Notes under the pieces: model-generated
What the model was told of the DNA's origin: nothing
The model's database searches: none
The model's input: only the letters and a program-made list of their open reading frames with translations
DNA from: Corythoichthys intestinalis
Taxonomy: Eukaryota > Chordata > Actinopteri > Syngnathiformes > Syngnathidae
DNA length: 64,000 bases
Direction: 5' to 3'
Assembly (NCBI RefSeq): GCF_030265065.1
Contig: NC_080406.1
Span: forward strand, 38,464,638 to 38,528,637
Program-made: the position numbers and the translations under genes
Shown: positions 25,083 to 35,800 of the stretch, one piece after another
How the letters are laid out: the number at the start of each line of letters is the position of its first letter
Position numbering within the stretch: the stretch's first letter is position 1

Positions 25083-26005
25083 CCCTGTCACCAAAAGTGA
25101 ATACACCCCGCGCATTTCTGCAGATATTTAAGTATATCTTTTCATGGGACAACACTGACAAAATGACACAATGAAAAGTAGTCTGTGTGCAGCTTATATA
25201 ATAGAGTTAATTTATTTTCCCCTCAAAATAACTAAAAATATAGCCATTAATATCTAAACCCCTGGCAACAAAAGTGTGTACACCTCTATGAAAAAATGCA
25301 CATCCCTAAATGTCCAAATTGAGTACTGCTTGTCATTTTCCCTCCAAAATGTCATGTGACTCATTACAGGAGTGCTGTCAGCATTGCTGCAGAGATTGAA
25401 GAGGTGGGGGGTCAGCCTGTTAGTGCTCAGACCATACGCCGCACTCTCCATCAAATTGGTGTTCATGGCCATCACCCCAAGAGGAAGCCTCTTCTGAAGA
25501 CAGTACACAAGAAAGTCCGCCAGTCTCATCAGACCGTAGGACATGGTTCAAGTAATCCATGTGCTTTGTTGACATGTCTCCATCCAGCTACCTGTTTGTG
25601 GGCTTTCTTGTGTACAGTCTTCAGAAGAGGCTTCCTCCTGGGATGACAGCCATGCACACCAATTTGATGTAGAGTGCGGCGTATGGTCTGAGCACTAACA
25701 GGCTAACCCCAACCTCTTCAATCTCTGCAGCAATGCTGACAGCACTCCTGTCATGAGTCACATGAAATTTTGGAGGGAAAATGACAAGCAGTACTCAATT
25801 TGGACATTTAGGGATGTACGTTTTTTCAAAGGGGTGTACTTTTGTTGCCAGGGGTTTAGATTATTTTGAGGGGAAAACAACTCTATTATATAAGCTACAC
25901 ACAGACTACTTTTCATTGTGTCATTTTGTCAGTGTTGTCCCATTAAGAGATATACTTAAATATCTGCAGAAATGCGAGGGGTGTACTCACTTTTGTGAAA
26001 CACTG
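25083..26005. mobile_element. Tc1 foldback: two 5' halves joined head to head
   Basis: The two arms are inverted copies of the same Tc1 5' half, from the terminal repeat ('cacaaaagtgagtacaccc'-type) into the transposase gene. The left arm (25083-25523) encodes, on +, EEVGGQPVSAQTIRRTLHQ up to LLKTVHKKVR. The right arm (25524-26005) encodes the same on -, and extends further, to the region of the first catalytic Asp (a DET codon group near 25524-25540). A TA follows the right end at 26006. No C-terminal half is present in either arm, so no enzyme can be made. Confidence 0.85.
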
Positions 26006-27583
26006 TATTTTCTAAATTCTGTTTAAAAGTAAATAAAAATGTACACACACACGCACTGAGATAATAACCCTAATAAAGGAGACTACCTCAATTTCTTGCT
26101 ACTTCTTGTGTTCCTTTATCAAACACCATGACAGCCTTTATCCAAAACCATTACTTCCCTCAGAAGAGTGCGGGTAAACTACTTTACTAAATGGTCGCAG
26201 GGTACCAAGAGGACTGAGGTTAACTTGTACAAAAATGACAAAAAAACAAAAATTGAAAAATCCTTTTTGTTGGGAAATAAAAGCTATTACTGAAACTAAT
26301 GTTATGTTCACTAAACTAACAAAAACATCGAAATTAAACACACAACCTTTTGCTTTATTGTGATCCCCAGAAGAATGAAATTATGATTTTTTAAAACTAA
26401 TAAAAACAATCAAATTCACTCATGAACCTAGTTAAAACTAATCGAAAATAAAGTCTTTTTTCACCTTGCTCACAACTGCTAAAAAAAAAAAAGAAATAAA
26501 CACCAAAGATAGAAGACAAAATGACGATTGCGACTGCACCACTTTCCAAAATAAACACTGTACAAACGGACAAAAATACAGTTTCCTTGTGATTGAAGTC
26601 TTTTAATAACAGGTGGGGAGGTGTTGGTGAAGGACCCAAATACCAAAACATAAAAACAGCCTAGGAAACAAAAAGCGGATGACTTGTGAAGATGGACGTG
26701 ATTATCGTGATTTCTTTAAAAATAAAAACATGGGCATGTCAAGATTTTAAAGAAAACAATCCAAATTTGTGTTTTGAGTGCTTAAAAACAATCAGTGTCC
26801 AATGCGAGCCTGTGATTTTTCTCTTGTGATAGAACTGCGCTTTAAGAAAGGAAGTTTATCAGTATTGCCACATTTTCACAAGTATACCAAAGTATACTAG
26901 TGAGTGTGAGTATATAAACTGTCACAAGTTTGCCAGTGTGTGAGCATACCAGTTTCCACAAGCACTAACCAGCTTTGACAAGTATGAATAAGTACAACTG
27001 TCTGCTGAAAAGACAAGAGCGGTCATCTGTTTCTACTCCGCATTTTCCATTTTAGTGGAGCAAAGGGGGCTCAGTCAGCTTTTTATTCAACAAAAATAAA
27101 TCAAAAGCAGCACTGTCTAGTTTAAGGCTTGCATGAAATTGTATGGGTGGAGATTTCTCTGTCAAAATAAGAATCACGCTGAATAAAAGAAAAGTTAGCA
27201 TGGTTAGCATGAACGCTACTAGCTAGCGGTGCAGGAGGGACAGAGGAAACTAAGATCAATGTGGTTACAGTCCTTAATTTCCCTGCTTTAGCTGCATTTT
27301 TTGTTGCACATGACAATGTTTGCAAGACGTGATTTTCTTCAGTGATGTCATTTTTGACATGGTCGCAAGTAGTCGTCGAGAGGGAGGACGCTGGCCCCTT
27401 GCCTGAGCAAGCATGATTTAAGGCAAAGGTTCATTTATCACTATTGCAGTATATATGTGGCCACTTGAATATTATGTCAACAGCTGCGCAGTGACAGCTG
27501 GTGACCTTTAGAGTGGAATCTTGTAGCACATCCCCCAACTTCACCTGTCATGGCTGCCATTTGACAAACTGCAGTGTTTGAGA
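26006..27583. other. Non-coding stretch
   Basis: No gene or clear element ends are seen. A weak local repetition of 'acaagta.acca' words lies at 26875-26990. The stretch is AT-rich. Confidence 0.45.
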
Positions 27584-27797
27584 CAGGGGTCCGCAACCCT
27601 GGTCCTCGAGAGTCGCTATCCAGCTTGTTTTCCATGTCTCCATCCTTTAACACACCTGAATCAAATTTTCAGCTCATCAGCATGCTCTGCAGGAGCCTGA
27701 TAACAATCCTGATTATTTGATTCAGGTGTGTTAAAGGAGGGAGACATGGAAAACAAGCTTGATAGCGGCTCTCGAGGACCAGGGTTGCAGACCTCTG
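27584..27797. mobile_element. Palindromic hAT MITE
   Basis: The 214-bp element is almost wholly an inverted repeat. Each arm of about 80 bp runs CAG(G/A)GGTC(C/T)GCAACCCTGG onward to 'ttaacacacctgaatcaaa'. The flanking octamers are GTTTGAGA (27576-27583) and GTTTGAGG (27798-27805), an 8-bp duplication with one change. It can fold into a long hairpin and has no coding capacity. Confidence 0.92.
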
Positions 27798-29207
27798 GTT
27801 TGAGGGGTAAATAAAAAGACAAGTCATATGTTTGAATGTGTTGGGGAGGATAAGAAGTGAAGCCCTTGGATGGGAAAAAAATGAAGAGATCGTTGCGAAA
27901 TTCTTAGGGCTGAATTTGTTTTGGAATTCAAAGTACTTTTATTTCAAATTAATCGCACTACTTGATTGAGCAAAAAAACTATCAGCTCGTTAGTGGGAGG
28001 CGTAGCACAGATGCTAGTTGTATTTTTCTATTGTTTGTAACAAGCTGTCAGGCTATTGTTAAGGCAAAGTAATGTGGTCGTTTTATAAACACATTTAATT
28101 CTATTTGGTTCAATTTAAGTTGAATGGGAGCAGCAATAAACAACTGGAAGCCTCTTTTTGAAGAATTGTTCATATTATATTCTATAAACTAACAAATTCT
28201 AAAATAAAAACTGGTTATTAACTCTTTAGCTGACATTGGTGGTGAAGACAAACCTGAGTTGCTATAAAAATACACTGGACATATCAGCAAATTTCCAACT
28301 GTTCTAATGGTTTTAATGTTATTTCATAATTTAGCTGCAATTAAAGGTGATCGACATCTAATCAATTTGAACTCGGATGACGTCTATTGTAATCAATGGC
28401 ACTAATACGCGCTCATTCAATGCCAGCCATCCTAGTTGAAATGTATTTGACGTCTATCGTTGTATATGGCAGTGAATGAATTTCAAGCATGTATTTGCAG
28501 GGAATGAAAAGTTAATAAAAATAAGGTATATAGGTTTTCTTCAGGTCTCTTAATTTTTTCCCCAGTGCTATGTGACTTATTTTAATGATAGCACACACGT
28601 GCACAGCCCTTATTAAATGCTCCCCGCCTAGCAGGATGTTAACATTGTTAGCATGATCACAAAAGCTAATAAAATGAGACTGAGTGACAGTAGTCTGAAA
28701 ACAAAATACCTTAGTCCAACGCCAATGCAGTAATAAAGTCATAACAAGGTTTCCCCAAGTGGTGATAAGCCAGGCGGGCCGCCAGCCTAAAACAAAGTAT
28801 ACAGATTTTAACGTCTTGTGACATCTTACGGTCAAAATGTGGACAAGCCTGTGCCGTTGCACTGAACGCATTAAACTTGTTTGTTGAAACTGTATTTCAA
28901 AACAGTTTTTTAGCAAGACTTTTCATTTGAGTATTGTTAATAATTGGCTTATAACAACATTATAGTCAATTTCAAAATTCATATCGACTTAATATTTTTC
29001 ATCTGTATTCATGTTTTTTTTTTTTTTTTTTTTTTTTTACCCCCAAAACTGCCAGTGGGCTTCTCTGTTTTCTGGGGGAAATCCTACATAAGTAAAGTCA
29101 ATTTATGTGAAAAAACTGTCGAACTTTAATATAAAAGAAGACAAACTAAACAAAATGGTAGTAAGTAATTGAGTGTGCCATCATGTGCCCCCTATTCCAC
29201 AAACTAG
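27798..29207. other. Non-coding stretch downstream of agpat3
   Basis: Dispersed-repeat copies are at 28360-28480. A T-rich run of about 27 bases is at 29012-29038. I see no gene. The - strand frame at 28512-28916 has no recognisable domain and no supporting features. Confidence 0.45.
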
Positions 29208-29213
29208 TTTATT
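29208..29213 (-). terminator. Candidate agpat3 polyadenylation signal
   Basis: AATAAA on the - strand lies 576 bp past the agpat3 stop codon. The stretch between (29400-29788) is unusually GC- and CpG-rich and is taken as the 3' untranslated region. No transcript evidence is available, and other signals could be used. Confidence 0.35.
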
Positions 29214-29788
29214 GTGGTAAACTGAACACTCACCTACATATTTTGACCTGGTACAAAATAGCCCATAAACACTTCTTCATCCTACTGTTCCATTTGCGCT
29301 TGGTTCTTATGGCTGACAGTGAACACTCAAGTTTCCATGGTATATTGAAATGTGGATTTAAAAATTAGCAAAGCAGGTGAGTAAAAGGTGTGGATGGAAG
29401 GCCCTGTTCTGACCAGTACTACGTCACCGCTCCCTAATTGCATGGCGACAGGCAGGAAGCGGGTTTGGAGGGGACGTAGTGTAAAGCGGGACGCGGGCTA
29501 AGTCTGCTGTTTTCCAAGTGACCGCAGGTAGGTTAGGAGGTGAGAGGTTTAAGATTGCTGGGATTAACGGGCCTTGGCTGCGGAAAGTGGGTCACTAGTT
29601 GGTTTAAGATGCAGTAGAGCGTCCCCCCCTGCCCGTCATGTCTTGTGGACCTCCAGTGCTCTTTACTCATTAGTATTTCTACAAGTCTGCTCTCTGTTGT
29701 GGTTTCGAAGCCGGCCGGGTCTCCTCCCCGACCTGGCGACCGATTGGACGGAAGGAGGAGCGTGGAGTCGGTCCGGGGAGGCGTGCTT

Positions 29789-29880
29789 CTAGTTTTGTTT
29801 CTTGGTCTCCTGGTCACCGTAACTAGAGCCCGTCTTCTTGACTTCGGTGACGCCTATTAGGCGGCGAATCACGATGGAGG
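29789..29880 (-). CDS. agpat3: agpat3 last coding exon
   Basis: After a tttcactccag acceptor, 92 bases encode ASIVIRRLIGVTEVKK, then GSSYGDQETKKQN and TAG. The human C-terminus RRLIGVTEIEKGSSYG is matched closely. The exon continues into a GC-rich 3' untranslated stretch. It is 3.2 kb from the previous exon because of two Tc1 elements. Confidence 0.93.
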
Positions 29881-32800
29881 CTGGAGTGAAACAACAAGAC
29901 ATGAAATAAAATGGAAAATGTAATGGAAAACTAAACCAAAAAAATTGAGTGTTCAGAACCCAGGTGTCAAACTCGAGGCCTGGTCCAGCACACAATTTTG
30001 TGTGGCCCATGTAAATCTTATACATAGACATTATTTTTCTAATATTACAACATTTTTTGTTGTCCTAAATGAAAGAAGACTACAGAAATCAGAACACCCC
30101 CCATCCCTAAAGAAATCTGGTTTTTCCCCCTTACTTTCTTTTAAATCAAACACTAAAATAAATAATAAAAAAAAAAAGTAATACTTTTTTCTTTTTCTTA
30201 TTTATCCAATACATACACACACGCACACGCGCACCCACACACACACACACACACCCACCCACCCACCCACCCAAACCCACACACACACACACACATATAC
30301 AGTGCCTTGCAAAAGTATTCGGCCCCCTTGAATCTTGCAACCTTTCGCCACATTTCAGGCTTCAAACATAAAGATATGAAATTTAATTTTTTTGTCAAAA
30401 ATCAACAACAAGTGGGACACAATCGTGAAGTGGAACAACAAATATTGGATAATTTAAACTTTTTTAACAAATAAAACACTGAAAAGTGGGGCGTGCAATA
30501 TTATTCAGCCCCTTTACTTTCAGTACAGCAAACTTACTCCAGAAGTTCAGTGAGGATCTCTGAATGATCCAATGTTGTCCTAAATGACCGATGATGATAA
30601 ATAGAATCCATCTGTGTGTAATCAAGTCTCCGTATAAATGCACCTGCTCTGTGATAGTCTCAGGGTTCTGTTTAAAGTGCAGAGAGCATTATGAAAACCA
30701 AGGAACACACCAGGCAGGTCCGAGATACTGTTGTGGAGAAGTTTAAAGCCGGATTTGGATACAAAAAGATTTCCCAACTTTTAAACATCTCAAGGAGCAC
30801 TGTGCAAGCCATCATATTGAAATGGAAGGAGCATGAGACCACTGCAAATCTACCAAGACCCGGCCGTCCTTCCAAACTTTCTTCTCAAACAAGGAGAAAA
30901 CTGATCAGAGATGCAGCCAAGAGGCCCATGATCACTCTGGATGAACTGCAGAGATCTACAGCTGAGGTGGGAGAGTCTGTCCATAGGACAACAATCAGTC
31001 GTACACTGCACAAATCTGGCCTTTATGGAAGAGTGGCAAGAAGAAAGCCATTTCTCAAAGATATCCATAAAAAGTCTCGTTTAAAGTTTGCCACAAGCCA
31101 CCTGGGAGACACACCAAACATGTGGAAGAAGGTGCTCTGGTCAGATGAAACCAAAATTGAACTTTTTGGCCACAATGCAAAACGATATGTTTGGCGTAAA
31201 AGCAACACAGCTCATCACCCTGAACACACCATCCCCACTGTCAAACATGGTGGTGGCAGCATCATGGTTTGGGCCTGCTTTTCTTCAGCAGGGACAGGGA
31301 AGATGGTTAAAATTGACGGGAAGATGGATGCATCCAAATACAGGAACATTCTGGAAGAAAACCTGTTGGTATCTGCACAAGACCTGAGACTGGGACGGAG
31401 ATTTATCTTCCAACAGGAAAATGATCCAAAACATAAAGCCAAATCTACAATGGAATGGTTCAAAAATAAATGTATCCAGGTGTTAGAATGGCCAAGTCAA
31501 AGTCTGTAGGCCTGAATCCAATCGAGAATCTGTGGAAAGAGCTGAAGACTGCTGTTCACAAACACTCTCCATCCAACCTCACTGAGCTCGAGCTGTTTTG
31601 CAAGGAAGAATGGGCAAGAATGTCAGTCTCTTGATGTGCAAAACTGATAGAAACATACCCCAAGCGACTTGCAGCTGTAATTGGAGCAAAAGGTGGCGCT
31701 ACAAAGTATTAACGCAAGGGGGCCGAATAATATTGCACGCCCCACTTTTCAGTTTTTTATTTGTTAAAAAAGTTTAAATTATCCAATAAATTTTGTTCCA
31801 CTTCACGATTGTGTCCCACTTGTTGTTGATTCTTGACAAAAAATTAAAATTTTATATCTTTATGTTTGAAGCCTGAAATCTGGCGAAAGGTTGCAAGGTT
31901 CAAGAGGGCCGAATACTTTTGCAAGGCACTGTATATGTGTATATATATATATATATATAAATATATATATGCGTGTGTGTGTATACAGTACAGGCCAAAA
32001 GTTTTGACACAACTCATTCAATGCACCACAAATGAAGGTCCCAACCCCATTGATAAAGCAATAAATTCCACTAATCAGCCTTGAAAAGGCATACCTGTGA
32101 AGTCATTTTAGGTGACTCCCTCTTGAAGCTCATCAAGAGAATGGCAAGAGAGTGCAAAAAAGTAATCAGAGCAAATGGTGGATACTATAATATTATTTAT
32201 ATATTATATTATATTAATGAAAGTTTTTTTTTTTTAATTTCACCTTTTTTTGCTAAGTACGTAATTGAACACGTGTTCATTCAAAGTTTTATTACTTTCA
32301 GTGAGAATTTACAATGTAAATAGTCATTTAAAAAAAAACACACACACACACACGAATGAGGTGTGTCCAAACTTTTGCCCTGTACTGTATATATATATAT
32401 ATTCTAATTTTTTAAAATTTCTTATATCTAGTTAAAAAAAATTGCAACATTTGAAACATGTTTATACACATTTTTTTCCCAAACGAAAAGAAAGAAAAAC
32501 TATGAATAATTAAAAATAAAAAATACATTTCAAAACTCAATTGTTTTTTTAATTTAAATCCCAAAACTGTAAAGTAAGTAAGAGAAGGTTTACCCTCCCC
32601 TCCTTTTTAAAAATGAAATAGATGTAAATGTACAAAAGATAAAAATGAGAAGCAAATAAATGAAAACATAATATTCAAATGTTTCCTTTTTTCCCCTTTT
32701 TTTTTTAAACATTAAAAGATACACGAAAAGAACTGAATAATTAATCCCCCCCCCCCCCTTTTTTTTTTTTTAAATAAAAAACTAAAATGAGAAAGAAATA

Positions 32801-35800
32801 GGAAATAAATTGTGATTAAGAGGTTCAAAATCACGATTTGGACAATTTTCAGGTCAAAAATGTCTCTGCCGTCTCACTGTGTCGATTAATTTTCCAAACA
32901 ATAATATGTAGCCGTGATTGTTTCACTGCCATTGACGGCGCTAGATGTCCAATCAGTTTTATTGGACGGGGCTGGCAGCTCAACCCTCTGACACCATCAA
33001 TGGCAGCCAGATGAGCTAAAAATGTAGCCAAGTATTGCTGAAGGAATCCAACAGGTTTGACACCTTTGATTTATAGCATGACCGTACCTATAATGAGGAA
33101 GATGATAAAGCCGATGATAAGAAGTGGAGAGCCGCTGACCGCCACCCCGTACGCAAAGTTGATGAGTGGCGATAGTAGCAGCATGGCCCAAAACAGGAAG
33201 TTGAGCAGCGTCCATGGACGGCGAGGAGGGATTATTGTGGGTCCTGGGAACTTGCCTTCCCTGCTGTACATCTCTTGTAAAGCATCCTGTAAAGGGAAGT
33301 CATTCTTATATCAAATGGGACTCAGTGAAACATCAGTGACCGAGCTCGCTCTATGTGAAGAAATTGAAAATGGACCTTCTCTTGATAGAGTTTATGAAGC
33401 CAATTAGCACACTCAGCTTCATCGTCTGGAATTTCCTCCACTGGAAAGCGTCTGCAAGTTAATAATGACACAAGACCATGAGTTAGAAGCCTTACTTTAT
33501 AAAGGCACGATTAATTAACTAATGGACAAATAATCCATCATTTAATAACTTGAAAACTATTTTGATAGTTGCTTAATCGTTTCAGGGACCGTATTAAAAA
33601 TATGTTAAAATGTTTTTGAGCCACTCAATAGTGAATCTTATTTTTTGTTTTTTTATTTTTCCGTATTTATGTTAACAATTAAAAAGCCTGTTAAGATTTT
33701 TTTTCCATTTATTTTTTTTGAAAAATGTTTTAGTTTAAAAAAAAAAAAAAAAAGGCACTATTCTATTTTTGAATGTATTTTTTGAATAAACAAAATGGCA
33801 AATGACCGTCAATATTCTTTTTGTAGATATAACTTATTTTCGGACTATAGACCCTACTCACCTACGTCACAAAATGACATGTCGCTGTATCCGGCCGCCA
33901 TATTGTCCGTATTTTTTAGACTTATTCTCATTGTTTTCAATTAGTCGTGCAAGTTATAGAGCAATTCATTGAAGCCCCGGTGTTATCTGACGCTGTAAAC
34001 TCATTGGATGCGTTGCATAAAATGTGGAAAAGCTTCAGTTTATCCATTCGCCAGATCCATATTTGATGCCTAAATCGATGTTTTTCGACCCGCTGTCTTC
34101 GCCGTCTTTGCCTGACATCTGCTAGCTACCCTGATATTTACAACTATCTTGTCCACACAAAATCAGCCTATTCTCACGAAAGTTTGAAAAACTTTTAGAG
34201 CTTGGAGGCTTATAAATACTTCGTTGCTGGTTGGGTAAAACAGGTCCTCGTCCACGAAAATTCGGCAGGAATCTATCGTGTGCTCGGGAAGGTGAGTTAC
34301 GAAATTTTCAATTCAAAATCTTTTGTTCTTGCTAACATCCACTGTCAAGTCTAATGTATTTCATGTCATTTGTCAATGGAGCTAGGGCTTTTAATGTTTA
34401 TATGGTTTAGCGATAGCACTCTCACTACATACATATATAATACGTAATAAATACGAAGTGCGATAGCCCTACTCCAGATTGTCCCTAGTTGAATTTATTT
34501 TTTGGCTTTTGACCTCAATAGTGAAATTGTAAATTAATTGTATGACAACTGTCTGATTATCCCCTTATAATTATATATTTTCAGGTAGTTCATTCACAGC
34601 GTCTGAGTGTATGTTGTCGGCGATTAGCCTAGCAATGATCTTAATTGTGGTTATCAGCCCAAAAATATTAAATGCATCTTACCAGATATAAAATGACTAC
34701 TACATAATCTGTGGTAGTCGTTTGGAGCCCAGTTTTCTCGTCGAATTGCAGCAGTCAATCTCAGTCTCCTCTCCGGGTCTCTCGGAATACGGTAAAACTT
34801 CAAGTCTCTCCGTCTATCTTCTCTGTTTTTGCAACCGACCGACACACACGACTTCACCATTTTGATTATTAATGTTAACGAGCAGAAAAACACGCCATAA
34901 TAGGAGGAATTTACGAAGCGCTAATGCATTAAGATGACGAGTATACGGACAACATGGTGCGGGGGCGTGGCTGTGACGTCACGTGAGTAGGGTCCATAAG
35001 GCGCACCTGACTATAAGCCGCCACCCACCAAAGCTGACACAAAAACAACATTTGTTTATAGATAAGCCACACTGGACTATAAGCCGCAGCTGTCCTCACT
35101 GTATTATGGGATATTTACACCAAAAGATATTGACCAGTAACACTTTGACAGCGGCATCATAAGACTGTCATAAGACCAAATGAACCACCATGAAGCAAAT
35201 TGGTTCAAAGCTTCATTGCTTCAAGAAGCTTTATTTGGCCATTACTGCTCCCTTGAGGGAGACAGTCAACCTTTGCCGTCACCTGCAGTCAACACTGTTG
35301 TCGTCCAATATGCCTCCTAGCATGCATTACAGTGCTACAGATGTAAATGCCAATAATAATTCATGTTTGGGGCTAATTATTTCTTCAGTTACTGTTACAG
35401 TTGTTTCTTTAATAGCTAGGGTATTTGGTAGCACTTTATTTGACAGTGGTGCCAAAAGACATATCATTTTGTGTTATCCGGCAAATTATCTCACTTTTGA
35501 ATGGATGTAAAAGATACGAGCTGGACATAAATGGAGTTAGTGACAAGATTTGCCGGACAACACTTAACGACGTCTGTCATATACATTCGTCAATGCTCAT
35601 GATAGTGACGTGTTATAATTATGACAGTCTTATGACACCTGTGTCAAATACAGACTTACCCGTTAATCCAATAAATCAACAAATAAGCTGCACTGGACTC
35701 TAAGCCGCAGGATTCAAAATGAGGGAAAAATGCGGCTTATAGTGCCAAAATTACAGTATCTTTTTTGAATACATATTTTAAATAAATAATCCTAAAAACC

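Larger units (their letters stand above)
33850..34994. mobile_element. THAP / SWIM-YqaJ-type DNA transposon, copy 1
   Basis: The ends are GACCCTACTCACCTACGTCA and, inverted, GACCCTACTCACGTGACGTC. They are flanked by TATA (33846-33849) and CATA (34995-34998). Restoring one TATA gives back the enclosing repeat. Two gene starts converge: one on + from about 33940 and one on - from 34860 (THAP domain). The middle is deleted, so neither gene is whole. Two convergent genes of this kind are known from ISL2EU-like elements, but the target duplication here is not the 2-bp AT usual for that group, so the assignment is provisional. Confidence 0.7.
33832..35758. mobile_element. 'CGGACTATAAG' repeat interrupted by a THAP element
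   Basis: The left part 'ttttcggactata' (33838-33849) continues after the insertion as 'aggcgcacctgactataag' from 34999. The right end is 'atgcggcttatagtgcc' followed by 'ttacagtat'. The ends are inverted and typical of a common fish DNA repeat. The interior (35140-35655) contains a second repeat with 'cataagactgtcataag' and its inverse 'gacagtcttatgacacc'. Confidence 0.6.

Noticed and set aside
29574-29860. CpG-rich open frames on + that look like a GC-rich gene
   Set aside because: The - strand here is the last coding exon of agpat3 and its 3' untranslated region. The + frames are shadows.
34654-34893. A host THAP-domain gene in agpat3 intron 5
   Set aside because: It is bounded by terminal inverted repeats, ends abruptly and has a second broken copy at 59646. 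It is a transposon gene piece.
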